A program made the translations under genes and the position numbers. From Candidatus Phytoplasma asteris (GTDB lineage Bacteria > Bacillota_I > Bacilli_A > Acholeplasmatales > Acholeplasmataceae), in assembly GCF_038505995.1 (NCBI RefSeq), contig NZ_CP128414.1, forward strand, positions 124,001 through 188,000: DNA of 64,000 bases, read 5' to 3'. Positions 25,420 through 34,619 of the stretch are shown here, one piece after another. The notes under the pieces are model-generated. The model did not search any database. It saw nothing but the letters and a program-made list of their open reading frames with translations, and had not been told where the DNA came from. Every line of letters starts with the position of its first letter. The stretch's first letter is position 1.

Positions 25420-25609
25420 GATTATTAGTTTTAATAGTGGTTAGATGTTGATAAAATCTAACTACGATGCCTTTCTTTAACCTTTGGATGTTTAATTGAT
25501 AAGTAAAAAGATAGAATTTGATGAAATAATTAATAAAAATTAAAGGGATTAAAAAAATAAAGATAATGATGTTAATGGATAAAGATGGTAAGATTTTTTT
25601 AATGAACAT
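25403..25609 (-). CDS. PMU-C tiny membrane protein 1
   Basis: The 68-aa homologue of 9881-10099 begins MFIKKILPSLSINIIIF, with one hydrophobic segment and a basic tail. GAAAGGAAAC precedes the start. Confidence 0.6.
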   Translation of the reverse strand: MFIKKILPSLSINIIIFIFLIPLIFINYFIKFYLFTYQLNIQRLKKGIVVRFYQHLTTIKTNNHVEPN

Positions 25610-25637
25610 AATTTTTGTTTCCTTTCTTGGTGAAATA

Positions 25638-25664
25638 AAAAAACTCTCTATAAGAGAGAGTCTT
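25638..25664 (-). terminator. Intrinsic terminator (minus strand)
   Basis: ACTCTCTCTTATAGAGAGT on the minus strand is followed by a T run, downstream of the effector gene. Confidence 0.7.
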
Positions 25665-25708
25665 TGTTTTGTAATATAATTTTTTTATTCTTTTAAATTT
25701 TTTAAACA

Positions 25709-26554
25709 TTAAAATATTTTTTTATACAATGAATTAAAAATACCCATATAAGTAGTTGTTTTTTGATTTAATTCTTGTTGTAATTTGTTTATATTATTTT
25801 GTTGATTTAAAAATTTTTCTTTTTCTTTTTGTAATTCTATATATTTTAAGTTTAATTGTTGTTTTAATTTTTCATTTTCTAAATTAATATTTTGGTTTTT
25901 TTTGTTAATTTCTTCTAAATTATTTATATAATTTTCTAGATTTAGAATAATTTTTTTTGTATTAAGATAAATATTTGTTTGGTTATCTATTTCTTTTTCT
26001 AATTGTAATTTTATTTCTTTAAATAAATTTAATTCAATATTTAATTTTTCTATTTCAATATTTTTCAATTTTATTTTTAATTGGTAAAATATTTCTTTAT
26101 TTATAATATCTTTTTGAGTTTTAATTTGTGGATATAATGTTTTTGTTAACCAAAAAATATACATATTTTTTGCTCCATTGCCCATTTCATTTAGATCTTC
26201 TAAAGAATAAAATTCATCTTCATTAGATCTAATTCCACTATCAAAAAAAACAAATAATAAATTATTAGGAGGTTCTTTAATACGCCAGCAAAGATCATTT
26301 TTATTATTGGTGGAGCTATTATAACAAGGATAATCTAAAGTTAAATAACTAAATATTTGATCAATATTTTTATTTATAACATGAGACACAATATCTTCTT
26401 TTTTTTGAATCCAAATATTATGAATCTTCATATTTAGATTGCATATTTTTTTATTTTCTATTGCCATCACTGGATGATGATTAACCAAAAACAACAATCC
26501 TAAGCTAATAAAGAATAAATTTATTCTACTAAATTGATTTTTTAAATTTAACAT
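25709..26554 (-). CDS. SVM-leader effector candidate: SAP05-like domain fused to a coiled coil
   Basis: The 281-aa product has an SVM-type leader (residues 1-31, MLNLKNQFSRINLFF and VNHHPVMA). A domain at about 33-136 then parallels the SAP05-like protein at 37053: PCYN, WRIKEPPNNLL, FFDSGIRSNEDEFYSLEDL and MGNGAKNMYIFW. Residues 140-270 are a long charged coiled coil with no counterpart in SAP05. SAP05 binds plant SPL/GATA factors and the proteasome subunit RPN10. Whether this divergent domain does so is unknown. AAAGGAG precedes the start. It is a probable secreted effector with a new architecture. Confidence 0.7.
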   Translation of the reverse strand: MLNLKNQFSRINLFFISLGLLFLVNHHPVMAIENKKICNLNMKIHNIWIQKKEDIVSHVINKNIDQIFSYLTLDYPCYNSSTNNKNDLCWRIKEPPNNLLFVFFDSGIRSNEDEFYSLEDLNEMGNGAKNMYIFWLTKTLYPQIKTQKDIINKEIFYQLKIKLKNIEIEKLNIELNLFKEIKLQLEKEIDNQTNIYLNTKKIILNLENYINNLEEINKKNQNINLENEKLKQQLNLKYIELQKEKEKFLNQQNNINKLQQELNQKTTTYMGIFNSLYKKIF

Positions 26555-26582
26555 TAATTAAAATCTCCTTTAATTTTTATTT

Positions 26583-27479
26583 TTACCAACCATTAGGATG
26601 GTTTTTGTTCATTTCTGCTTCTTCAACTTTATCATTGTTATGTTTATCTTTAAAAATGGATAAAGTTTTGCGGACAGGGTTGAAGTGGAGGTGGAAGTTA
26701 GTTAGTTCGAAGTTGGAATCGGAAACACGAGCGCGACCAAGGTAGTAGTCTTTGTCGTCATCTAAGAAGTGTTTAGGGCCTTGGTATTTAAGGATTAAAC
26801 AGTTGCCATTTGAGTTTTCTTTGAATTGTTTTTCTAATTTCACATATAGATATAATTGACTGTCATCTTCTTTATCGAAACGAGAAAATTTAAATCCATT
26901 AATGGAGGTTTCCTTATAAGTTAACCCTTTATTGTTCCAACGGTCGAAAGGATGACGATCTTTGATGTAACAAGCTAAGTTAGAGGGTTCTTTTTGGGTT
27001 TCGAGGCGATCTAATATTAATTTTTGATTTATTTTGATTAGTTCATTGTGATTTTTCATGATTTTTTCTGATAAATTATCTAATTCAGGATTATTAGGTG
27101 AACGATTCATATCTATGGTTTTATCATTTAAATAAATTTGTAGGTTTTTTTCTTTAGCTTGTTTTTCTAACGATTCTCGTTCGCGAAATAATTGTTCTGC
27201 CTTAAGTTTTTGCTGTTCATAATAACCGATTCCATTAAGGCCATCAAAGGTATAATGAATTTCAATCATTGATTGAGTTCTTCCTCGGTGATCAATTTCT
27301 TCCCATTCTTCTTTTATATCAGCTTTGGTTTCTTTTATGCTGGGAATTTCTTTTTTTGGTAATTCTGGTAATTTAATGATGTTCATTTCGGTTAAAAAGA
27401 AAAAACCAATCAATAAACATAATAATAACCCTAATATGATAAAAAACCATTTAATGATTTTTTTAATAATATTAAACAT
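26583..27479 (-). CDS. PMU-C small membrane protein with the AAA-type C-terminal domain
   Basis: The 298-aa homologue of 8345-9229 has a transmembrane segment at 8-29, YTFDGLNGIGYYEQQ near 75, and a C-terminal domain of the YKETSINGFKFSRFDKEDD type. The same variant ends the AAA+ protein of PMU-C at 29571, and the two nucleotide stretches (about 26640-26990 and 29600-29950) are near-identical. The N-terminal two-thirds instead resembles the PMU-A copy. GAAAGGAA precedes the start. Confidence 0.7.
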   Translation of the reverse strand: MFNIIKKIIKWFFIILGLLLCLLIGFFFLTEMNIIKLPELPKKEIPSIKETKADIKEEWEEIDHRGRTQSMIEIHYTFDGLNGIGYYEQQKLKAEQLFRERESLEKQAKEKNLQIYLNDKTIDMNRSPNNPELDNLSEKIMKNHNELIKINQKLILDRLETQKEPSNLACYIKDRHPFDRWNNKGLTYKETSINGFKFSRFDKEDDSQLYLYVKLEKQFKENSNGNCLILKYQGPKHFLDDDKDYYLGRARVSDSNFELTNFHLHFNPVRKTLSIFKDKHNNDKVEEAEMNKNHPNGW

Positions 27480-27545
27480 GATTAGTTCCTTTCGGGTAAT
27501 TTATAATATACCAACATTTTAACACATTTGACTTTTTAATTTTAA

Positions 27546-28667
27546 TTAAAACCATTTTTTGAACCAAGAAGTTACTTTATTAACATTTTCCTTTGTACCG
27601 TTAATTGTTTGTTTTATATTTTCTTTAAATTTTGTTTTCAAAGGTTGAATTGCGGCACTATAGGTTTTTTCTTGATTTTTGAGAATTTTGTCAATTTTGT
27701 CTAATTCCTCTTTTTCGGTGGTTAATTGATCGCTTTTTTCTTTTAAGGTTATTTTAGTTGTTTCATGAGCTTTTTGTTCTTCTTTTATTTGTTCTTTGAG
27801 TTTATTGATTTCATGACGGAGTTCGGCGTTTTCTTCAAGATATTTACCAGAGACGTTTTCTAAAGCTTTAATGGTTCCTTCTAAAGCTTCAATGTGAAGG
27901 CCTTGTTGCACCCATTTATCGATTTGTTGTTCTAATTCCTCGCTTAAACGGTTAATTTCATTGGCTTGTTCATTGATGATTTGGTTTAGTTGGGTGATTT
28001 CTTGGTCTTTTTGGTAGATAGTTGCTTGATATTCTTTTTCTTTTTGTTGAAAATTAGTAGTTAATTGATTGATTTCATTTTGGAGTACTTGTTTTTCTTG
28101 TTCTGATAAAGCTTGATTGGTTATTAATTCTTGATTTTTGGTTTCGATTAACGATTTTTGTTCTTGGAGTTGGTTTTGGAGTTGTTCAGTCATTTGGTTT
28201 TGTTCGTTGATTTGATTGATTAATTCATTAATTTGTTTTTCTTTTTCAGTGTTGATCGTTTTTTCTTGGTGAAGGTCAGTTTCTAATTGATTAATTTTTT
28301 GATCTTGGTTAAAGATTTCGTTTTCTTTAGAACGGATTTTGTCAGTTTGTTGATTGATTTCTTTTTGAAGTTCTTGTTTTTCTTGTTCAGATAGTTTTTG
28401 ATTGTTTTCTAATTCTTCTTGTTTTTGAGTTAATTCATGTTCTAAATTAGCTTTTTGAGTTTCTAAAGTTAAACTATTAATTTTTTCTTGTTGGAGTTTA
28501 ATTTCTAATAAGTTTTTGGCTTTGATGATTTCTTCAGGAGTTAGTTGTTGATTTTCAGTTGTTTTGTTAGTTTCTTTTAATTCCTCACCAAGTGGGTGTG
28601 TTTGTTGGAGTTGTTCTTGTTGGAGATGTTTTGGTTCAGTTGTTGGTTTATTAACTGAACCATTATC
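27546..28667 (-). CDS. PMU-C coiled-coil protein, apparently reachable only by frameshift
   Basis: From GAT (28667-28665) the frame is open for 373 residues. A TAA lies just upstream in this frame, and no ATG, GTG or TTG occurs before an ATG at 28193, although the intervening residues match the PMU-A protein closely (LTPEEIIKAKNLLEI, ELEQQIDKW). This argues that ribosomes enter from the upstream membrane-protein gene at CCC-TGA. The tail ends KVTSWFKKWF. It is predicted to be a rod anchored through its fusion to the membrane protein. Confidence 0.7.
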   Translation of the reverse strand, partial: DNGSVNKPTTEPKHLQQEQLQQTHPLGEELKETNKTTENQQLTPEEIIKAKNLLEIKLQQEKINSLTLETQKANLEHELTQKQEELENNQKLSEQEKQELQKEINQQTDKIRSKENEIFNQDQKINQLETDLHQEKTINTEKEKQINELINQINEQNQMTEQLQNQLQEQKSLIETKNQELITNQALSEQEKQVLQNEINQLTTNFQQKEKEYQATIYQKDQEITQLNQIINEQANEINRLSEELEQQIDKWVQQGLHIEALEGTIKALENVSGKYLEENAELRHEINKLKEQIKEEQKAHETTKITLKEKSDQLTTEKEELDKIDKILKNQEKTYSAAIQPLKTKFKENIKQTINGTKENVNKVTSWFKKWF

Positions 28668-28674
28668 AGGGATT
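28665..28674 (-). other. Candidate +1 programmed frameshift site (C)
   Basis: The minus strand reads AAT CCC TGA T, the same as in PMU-A and PMU-B. A TAA upstream in the +1 frame and the lack of start codons downstream make this the clearest case. Confidence 0.55.
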
Positions 28675-29490
28675 GTTAAGGTTACCAGTTATACTTTCTT
28701 CTTGATTTGTTTCTTCTTTAACTTCATTATTATTAGTTAAAGTTGATTCTTCATCTTCAATAATGGTTGTATTTTGTGTTTGTAAGATGGGTGTTGGGGG
28801 ATTTTCTATTTTATTAGTTAATTGTTGTGGTGGATTAGGGATTTTAGTTTCTTCGTGATAAAATTGGTAAAGTTCGTAAGCAGTTGAAACTAAAGAAACC
28901 CAAAATAAAGCTTTACTACCAATTTTAAGGATTTTACCACCGACATTCGCTATTTTGGAAGTAGCTTTTTTTTGAATGATAGTTTTAGTTCCTTTTTTAA
29001 TGGTTTTTGTCTTTCCGCTTTTTAACCAATGACCGACTTTCCCAATTCCCAAACAAATGCCGATGACGCTTAAAGTAGTTGCTAGATAACAACCTAATTT
29101 ATTTTGCGACGAAGGATTGTGATTAGGATCTTTATCATTGCCTGTTAATTTATGATAGATATATTCAATAAAATTACGAATTGGTTGAGTAGCTTTATCG
29201 TATAACGATTTAGTTTTAGCTGGGGCATCACTCGTAAAAGCGTTGATTTGGTTTAAAACTTCAGGAAAAAATTTGAAAAGTGTCCAATAAATTGCCCCAC
29301 CAATTAGGATAAATGGTAATAAAAATAAGATTTTGTTTATAATTGATTTTAAGGTTTTAAGGAACCAATTTTCTTTTTTAGTTTGTGTTTCAATAATTAT
29401 TTTAGGAGGTTCGGTTATCGGTTTTCTTTTAGTAATGATTATTTTTCCCGTTGATTTTTTTGTATTTTTTTTGTTATTTTTTTTATTCAT
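28666..29490 (-). CDS. PMU-C basic multi-pass membrane protein
   Basis: The start is set at ATG 29490 after GAAAGAGAG, because the frame upstream overlaps a terminator hairpin. The 274-aa product has a shortened Lys-rich N-terminus (MNKKNNKKNTKKSTGK) but the same three membrane segments, and the TTLSVIGICLGIGKVGHW and KALFWVSLVSTAYELYQFY blocks. It ends at CCC TGA, the presumed shift site to the coiled-coil frame. Confidence 0.7.
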   Translation of the reverse strand: MNKKNNKKNTKKSTGKIIITKRKPITEPPKIIIETQTKKENWFLKTLKSIINKILFLLPFILIGGAIYWTLFKFFPEVLNQINAFTSDAPAKTKSLYDKATQPIRNFIEYIYHKLTGNDKDPNHNPSSQNKLGCYLATTLSVIGICLGIGKVGHWLKSGKTKTIKKGTKTIIQKKATSKIANVGGKILKIGSKALFWVSLVSTAYELYQFYHEETKIPNPPQQLTNKIENPPTPILQTQNTTIIEDEESTLTNNNEVKEETNQEESITGNLNNP

Positions 29491-29521
29491 AGTTTTTCTC
29501 TCTTTCTTTAATTTGATATAA

Positions 29522-29551
29522 AAAAAGACTCTAATCAATATTAGAGTCTTA
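29522..29551 (-). terminator. Intrinsic terminator (minus strand)
   Basis: AAGACTCTAAT and ATTAGAGTCTT form the stem, followed by T residues, between the AAA+ and membrane-protein genes. Confidence 0.75.
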
Positions 29552-29570
29552 AGTTGATATAAGTTGTTAT

Positions 29571-31865
29571 TTATTGGATATTGGGATTAATTACATTATG
29601 TTTATCTTTAAAAATGGATAAAGTTTTGCGGACAGGGTTGAAGTGGAGGTGGAAGTTAGTTAGTTCGAAGTTGGAATCGGAAACACGAGCGCGACCAAGG
29701 TAGTAGTCTTTGTCGTCATCTAAGAAGTGTTTAGGGCCTTGGTATTTAAGGATTAAACAGTTGCCACTTGAGTTTTCTTTGAATTGTTTTTCTAATTTCA
29801 CATATAGATATAATTGACTGTCATCTTCTTTATCGAAACGAGAAAATTTAAATCCATTAATGGAGGTTTCCTTATAAGTTAACCCTTTATTGTTCCAACG
29901 GTCGAAAGGATGACGATCTTTGATGTAACATACAAGGTTAGAAGGTTCTTTTTGAAGTTCACGACGATTTTCGACCAGCTTTAATTCTTTTCTTAAATTT
30001 TCTTCTTGAGCTGGAAGATTTTTAAGTTTATTTTTAATATCGATGATTTCTTGGTTTTTATCTTTAATGGTTTGTTCGTATTTGTCAGGTGTTTGGTTTA
30101 AGGTTACTAATTCTTGTTCTAATTGTGGAATTTTGTTTTCTTGGTGGATTTTAGTTAATTGCTGATTAATATTATTTAATTCCGTTTGGATTTGAGAATA
30201 GCGACGATTGTAATAGTTAATTCCGTTTAAACCATCAAAAGTAAAATTGGTTTCTATTTTGGTTTCATCTTTAGGTTTATCTAAATATTGAAGGATTCCT
30301 TCACGCCATTGAGCGTATTGATTTTCACAAGCTGTTCGGCGTTGTTTTATTTGTTGATAATCGGGTTTTGTTTTTAATTTTAGTTGTAAGACTTCTTCGA
30401 TATCAGAAGGCAACATGACTTCATGGGTTTGAGGGTTTTGTTGAGCCCATTTAGCTGTTTTTTTGTAAGCTTCTTCGATGATCGTGGTTAAATCACGGTT
30501 AGAAAGATTTTTGCCTTGACATAATTGGGTAATCTCTTTTAAAGCTAAGAAAGTATGATAACTAATTTGATAAGGGGTGATAATATGTTTTAAATAACCT
30601 TCAATTTCATGATCTTTTAAATGACCGATATAGATTTCTTTACTGAAACGACTGCGTAAAGCGGTATCAATTTTATGAAGGTTATTCGTCACTCCCATTA
30701 AGACAATTTTTTTATTACTACTATTAAAACCATCTAATTTATCTAATAAAGTATTGATAACATTAACTCCTCCTGAAGAAATGTTAGAATCATTACGATT
30801 TTCTAATCCTTCAATTTCATCAATAAAGATAATGGTTTTATCGTGGTTTTCGGCTTCTTGCCACACTTTATCCACTTCTTTTTCTCCTTCACCGATGTAT
30901 TTTTGGCGGAATTTGGAAGGAATTAAGTTAATAAAGTGCACGTTCGCTTCTCCACAAAGAGCTTTAATTAAAAAGGTTTTTCCTGTTCCAGGCGGTCCAT
31001 AAAGTAAATAACCTTTGGGACGAACTTTATCAAAGTTAATTAAGGATTGGTTTGTTCGAAAATAACTTAATAAATCATCTAATTCTTCTTTTTCTGTTTC
31101 CATACCGTAAACATCTTTGAATGTCACTTGTTTTTTAGTATGAGGAAGAGGTTTATTTTCTTTTAAATGATTTAATTGGATAGTTAAATTTTTCTTTTGT
31201 TTTTCAAAAGCTAATTTTTGATCAGTTAAGAACAGTTGAAAATCATTTAGATTTTTTAATTCAGTTTGATTTTTTCGATATTCTTTTTGCGTTTTTAATT
31301 CTTCAATTCTTTTTTGATTAGCTTCGACATAATTAAGAGCTTGGTTTAATTGGGAAATTTGTTGTTGGAGGTTTTCTTGGGTTTGAAGTTGGGCTTTTTC
31401 TTGAGCTAATTTTTCTAATTCTTCTTGTTTTTCTTTTTGATTTTGGTTTAACGCTTTTCTTTGTTCTAATAAATTATCGACTAAGGTTTGTTGGGTTTGT
31501 TGTTGGGTTTTTAGTTCGGTTAATTGTTGTTGTTTTTGGGTTTTGATGGTCGGAGTTAATTGAGGATTATTAGTTAATTCGGTTTGGAGAGTTTTAATTT
31601 TGGTAATAATGTCGGTTAAAGTTTTAACATTCTCATCAATTTGGGTTTTTAAGGTGTAATCTTTTTGTTGTAATTCTTTGATTTTGGTTTGTTCTAATTT
31701 GATTTGGTTTTCGATCTTTTGTTGTTTTGTTGATGAGGGTTGTTTAGTTAATGATAGGTTTTTAGTTGGTGGACGAGAATGAGTGATGCCAAAGATTAAT
31801 AAAATCAATAAACCTAAACTTAATAATCCGATCAAACTCAGATAAATTTTTTTGTTTAATGTCAT
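29571..31865 (-). CDS. PMU-C membrane-anchored AAA+ ATPase
   Basis: The 764-aa product has the usual layout: N-terminal transmembrane helix, Gln-rich coiled coil, and FtsH-like AAA+ core with GPPGTGKT and IIFIDEIEG. The arginine-containing SRH reads DTALRSRFSKEI. No HExxH is present. The C-terminal domain is the YKETSINGFKFSRFDKEDD variant, matched by the small membrane protein of this element. AAAGGAGG precedes the ATG. Confidence 0.75.
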   Translation of the reverse strand: MTLNKKIYLSLIGLLSLGLLILLIFGITHSRPPTKNLSLTKQPSSTKQQKIENQIKLEQTKIKELQQKDYTLKTQIDENVKTLTDIITKIKTLQTELTNNPQLTPTIKTQKQQQLTELKTQQQTQQTLVDNLLEQRKALNQNQKEKQEELEKLAQEKAQLQTQENLQQQISQLNQALNYVEANQKRIEELKTQKEYRKNQTELKNLNDFQLFLTDQKLAFEKQKKNLTIQLNHLKENKPLPHTKKQVTFKDVYGMETEKEELDDLLSYFRTNQSLINFDKVRPKGYLLYGPPGTGKTFLIKALCGEANVHFINLIPSKFRQKYIGEGEKEVDKVWQEAENHDKTIIFIDEIEGLENRNDSNISSGGVNVINTLLDKLDGFNSSNKKIVLMGVTNNLHKIDTALRSRFSKEIYIGHLKDHEIEGYLKHIITPYQISYHTFLALKEITQLCQGKNLSNRDLTTIIEEAYKKTAKWAQQNPQTHEVMLPSDIEEVLQLKLKTKPDYQQIKQRRTACENQYAQWREGILQYLDKPKDETKIETNFTFDGLNGINYYNRRYSQIQTELNNINQQLTKIHQENKIPQLEQELVTLNQTPDKYEQTIKDKNQEIIDIKNKLKNLPAQEENLRKELKLVENRRELQKEPSNLVCYIKDRHPFDRWNNKGLTYKETSINGFKFSRFDKEDDSQLYLYVKLEKQFKENSSGNCLILKYQGPKHFLDDDKDYYLGRARVSDSNFELTNFHLHFNPVRKTLSIFKDKHNVINPNIQ

Positions 31866-31907
31866 AGAGAACCTCCTTTCTTAGGTTTTTGAAAGAAAAT
31901 AATTGGG

Positions 31908-32198
31908 TTATTTTAAAATTAAAGTTTTCGCTTTATCTTTAATGGATTTTGAAAGTTTAAAAGCGACTACTGTTTTCGCAGGAATTTTTAATTTTTTCTT
32001 TGTTTTAGGGTTTCTACCGATGTAGGCTTTTCTTGGTTTTAATTGGAATTTACCGATTTGAGGTGATAAAACTACTTCTTCATTAGTAGTAATTGCTTCG
32101 ATTAAAGTCTTTTCGAAGATATGATAAAATTCTTCTGTTTTTGAAATTGAGGTTTTATTTACCTCAGCGATTTTTTTAATTAATTCTTTTTTAGTCAT
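31908..32198 (-). CDS. himA: PMU-C HU-type DNA-binding protein
   Basis: The 96-aa product has MTKKELIKKIAEVNKTS and GRNPKTKKKLKIPAK. It is preceded by AAAAAAGGAGTC. It lies upstream of the AAA+ gene as in the other PMUs, with the broken methyltransferase gene on its other side. Confidence 0.85.
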   Translation of the reverse strand: MTKKELIKKIAEVNKTSISKTEEFYHIFEKTLIEAITTNEEVVLSPQIGKFQLKPRKAYIGRNPKTKKKLKIPAKTVVAFKLSKSIKDKAKTLILK

Positions 32199-32306
32199 AA
32201 TGATTTGACTCCTTTTTTGATTTTTTTGGAAAATTACTGTTATTTAAATTAAAATAGAGTTTCATATCCAATTTAATGATGTGAAACGATAGTGAAAATT
32301 TTAATT

Positions 32307-33137
32307 TTACTCATAATTTTTAATAATGATTTCTTGATGGATTTTTTTGTTGGTGAGATAATGGCTTGTTGTTGTTTTTGTTTTAATGATGTGACAATTT
32401 GAAAATAAATGAAGAATTGGGGTTGTTTCATAATTGGTATATAACCATTTAACACCCCTTTTGGTTGCTTGGTGTAATTCCAAGGCTAATTGTTGATGAT
32501 CAGTAAAAGAAAATGGTTTTTGGTAAAAATCTTTATCTTTAATCCCTTCATAGTAATATGGTGGATCGATAAAAAGAAAATCGCCTTGTTGACTATTGGC
32601 GATAATTTGACGAAAATCCATACAATATAAAACATGTTTTTTATTTTGGAAATGTCTTTAGAATGTAACTAATTCGTTTAAATTGATGATGGGAGTTTTT
32701 TGTTTGGATTTATACCCAAAATTTGTTTTTAAATTACTTTGCTTATCATAACGAGTAATACCACGAAAAGCGTATTTATTTAAAACATAAAAGATAGCTG
32801 ACCTGGTTAATTTTTTTCTTTTTTTGACATTTTGATTATATTGGTTTAATAAATGTTTAAAAGCTTGTTTTTGGTTCTTTTGGTTGTTATATTGGTAAAT
32901 ATAATTTTCTATGGCTTTGACCTTGTTAACGAAATGATCGGGATTTTGGAGACTTTGTTTCCACATAGTGATTAATTGGTGATCATTATCGTTTAAAATC
33001 GCTTTTGATGGTTGTAAATAAAAATAAAGAACCCCACTTCCTAAAAAAGGTTCGTAATAAGTTTTAAATTGTTTGGGTAAATGAGAAATAATTTGAGGCA
33101 AAAGTTTTTTCTTACATCCAATCCAATTAATTTTCAT
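32307..33137 (-). pseudogene. dam: Dam-type N6-adenine methyltransferase with an internal stop
   Basis: The N-terminal half (33137-32658) has the D12-class motif YEPFLGSGVLYF, preceded by WIGCKKKLLPQI. The C-terminal half has the catalytic DPPYYYEG. Both are in one frame, separated by a single TAA at 32658-32660 after NELVTF. An intact gene would encode about 276 aa, the usual Dam length. Dam-like enzymes methylate adenine, often in GATC. This copy is probably inactive. PMU-A and PMU-B lack the gene. Confidence 0.8.
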
Positions 33138-33306
33138 CTTTCTTCTCCTTATTCCATAAATAAAATAAAAAGAAAATATCAGAAAAGATGGCGATCATAG
33201 CGTTAAATTTTAATCCTAATTCAAAATTGAAAAATAAAGCCATAATATTACTAATGATGAAAAATAAATAGGAAATGGTTAATAAAATAGGATATCTTTT
33301 TTTCAT
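33127..33306 (-). CDS. 59-aa two-segment membrane protein upstream of dam
   Basis: The start is ATG at 33306 with AAAGGAGACAAA upstream. The product has two hydrophobic segments (residues 7-27 and 36-52) and a charged tail, WNKEKKDEN. The stop overlaps the dam start by 11 bases, so the two were co-translated. I do not recognise a family. Confidence 0.6.
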   Translation of the reverse strand: MKKRYPILLTISYLFFIISNIMALFFNFELGLKFNAMIAIFSDIFFLFYLWNKEKKDEN

Positions 33307-33371
33307 TTTGTCTCCTTTATTTTTTTATTTCTTTTGGTGTCCTTACCAATAATTGTGTGTTTTTTTCAAAT

Positions 33372-33398
33372 AAAAAACCCCTTTTCAAAAGGGGTTAG
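33372..33398 (-). terminator. Intrinsic terminator after ssb (minus strand)
   Basis: AACCCC and GGGGTT pair around TTTTGAAA and are followed by T6 on the minus strand. Confidence 0.8.
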
Positions 33399-33445
33399 AT
33401 GATTAAGTTTATTTGGTTGTTATTGAGTTTTATGAATTGATTGTT

Positions 33446-33775
33446 TTAAAAAGGTAAAGTTTCTTGAGGTTTATTATCTAAAAAGATCACGTTTTGAAGA
33501 ATAACTTTAGTGTTAATTTTAGTTTGACCTTCATTATTCGTATATTTTTGAATGGATAAAAGCCCTTCAAGATAAATTTTCGAACCTTTATGTAAATATT
33601 TCTTCATGTTTTCGGCTTTTTTTCGAAAAGCGACACAAGGGATGAATTGGGTTATCTCTTTAAGGTTAACCGCTAATTGAAAATCGATTTTAGGGATTTG
33701 TTCGTTGTTTGAATTGATATATTGTTTTTCTAAATCATGGCTTATACGGCCTATTAATTGAACTTTATTTAACAT
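33446..33775 (-). CDS. ssb: PMU-C single-stranded DNA-binding protein
   Basis: The 109-aa OB-fold protein starts MLNKVQLIGRISHDLE and ends DNKPQETLPF. Unlike PMU-A and PMU-B it is separated from the sigma gene by about 230 bases that include a terminator, so it has probably gained its own promoter. Confidence 0.85.
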   Translation of the reverse strand: MLNKVQLIGRISHDLEKQYINSNNEQIPKIDFQLAVNLKEITQFIPCVAFRKKAENMKKYLHKGSKIYLEGLLSIQKYTNNEGQTKINTKVILQNVIFLDNKPQETLPF

Positions 33776-34004
33776 ATTTTAATTTTCCTTCTTTTTGATA
33801 TATTTTTTTATTTATCCATCAATAAAACTTTTGAAAACAAATGTATTGAACGACTATCTAATTTGTTGATGTTGGAATCGTTTATTACTGTTGTTTCAAA
33901 AATTTTATGTTGAGTTTTGATACAAAAAAAGATTACTTTGAAAGTAATCTGGTTTTTTTTATTGTTTCAAATAACTAGTTTAACGTCATTACGGACGAGA
34001 AAGG
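33776..34004 (-). other. Spacer between sigma and ssb in PMU-C
   Basis: It holds a terminator (33924-33950) and an open stretch on the minus strand without a start codon, of the type KTQHKIFETTVINDSN, which may be the remnant of a lost gene. No intact gene is visible. Confidence 0.4.
33924..33950 (-). terminator. Intrinsic terminator after the sigma gene (minus strand)
   Basis: AGATTACTTTCAAAGTAATCT forms a hairpin followed by T7 on the minus strand. Confidence 0.75.
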
Positions 34005-34619
34005 TTAACGTTTTTTTGTTTTTTTTAATTTTTTGATAGCGATGTTTTTAATATTTTCTACTTGTTTTAAAGATAAATGGAGTTTTTGGGCTATTTCTTC
34101 ATTCGAATAACTAGTTTGATAATCTTCGTTGATATTCCCTAAAGGAACACCAAAACTTAAATGGATAATTTTGAATTCGGTTTCGCTTAATTTTGCTTTC
34201 ATTTTTTTTAAAAAATTTTCATGCTTAACTTGTTTTAACCATAATTGATGAGGATTTAGTTTATTTATTTGATATGGTTCACAAAAATCTTCTTGAAAAG
34301 AAAGATTATCCTTTTTATGATTTTTTTGTGGGATTGAAGGAGAATGGCTTTTTCTTATTATTTCTCTTATTTCCGATTTGATGGTTGGAGTAGCATAAGC
34401 GATAAAGTCATAACCTAAATCTTGGTAATGATTGAGGGCTTTGATTAATCCTAAAATCCCTTCTTGATATAAATCTTCTTTAGTTAAAACTCGAGGATAA
34501 TATTTAAATTGATTTACTATTTTTTTGATTAATGGTAAATGAAGTTCAATTAATTGATCTCGTATTTCTAAATTCTTTTTATTTTTTAAAAATTCTTTAA
34601 ATAATTCTTCTCTTAACAT
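34005..34619 (-). CDS. sigF: PMU-C sigma-70 family factor
   Basis: The 204-aa product has region 2 (LHLPLIKKIVNQFKYYP, then DLYQEGILGLIKALNHYQ) and region 4-like helices (SNEEIAQKLHLSLKQVENI) before a basic end. GAAAGGAATT precedes the start, and a perfect 16-bp palindrome lies directly upstream. It is the promoter-proximal gene of the element and may switch on the PMU genes. Confidence 0.8.
   Translation of the reverse strand: MLREELFKEFLKNKKNLEIRDQLIELHLPLIKKIVNQFKYYPRVLTKEDLYQEGILGLIKALNHYQDLGYDFIAYATPTIKSEIREIIRKSHSPSIPQKNHKKDNLSFQEDFCEPYQINKLNPHQLWLKQVKHENFLKKMKAKLSETEFKIIHLSFGVPLGNINEDYQTSYSNEEIAQKLHLSLKQVENIKNIAIKKLKKTKKR

Noticed and set aside
30754-31002. Open frames antisense to AAA+, coiled-coil and tmk genes
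   Set aside because: They mirror strongly coding strands rich in Leu/Gln/Lys codons, lack ribosome binding sites and show no family features.
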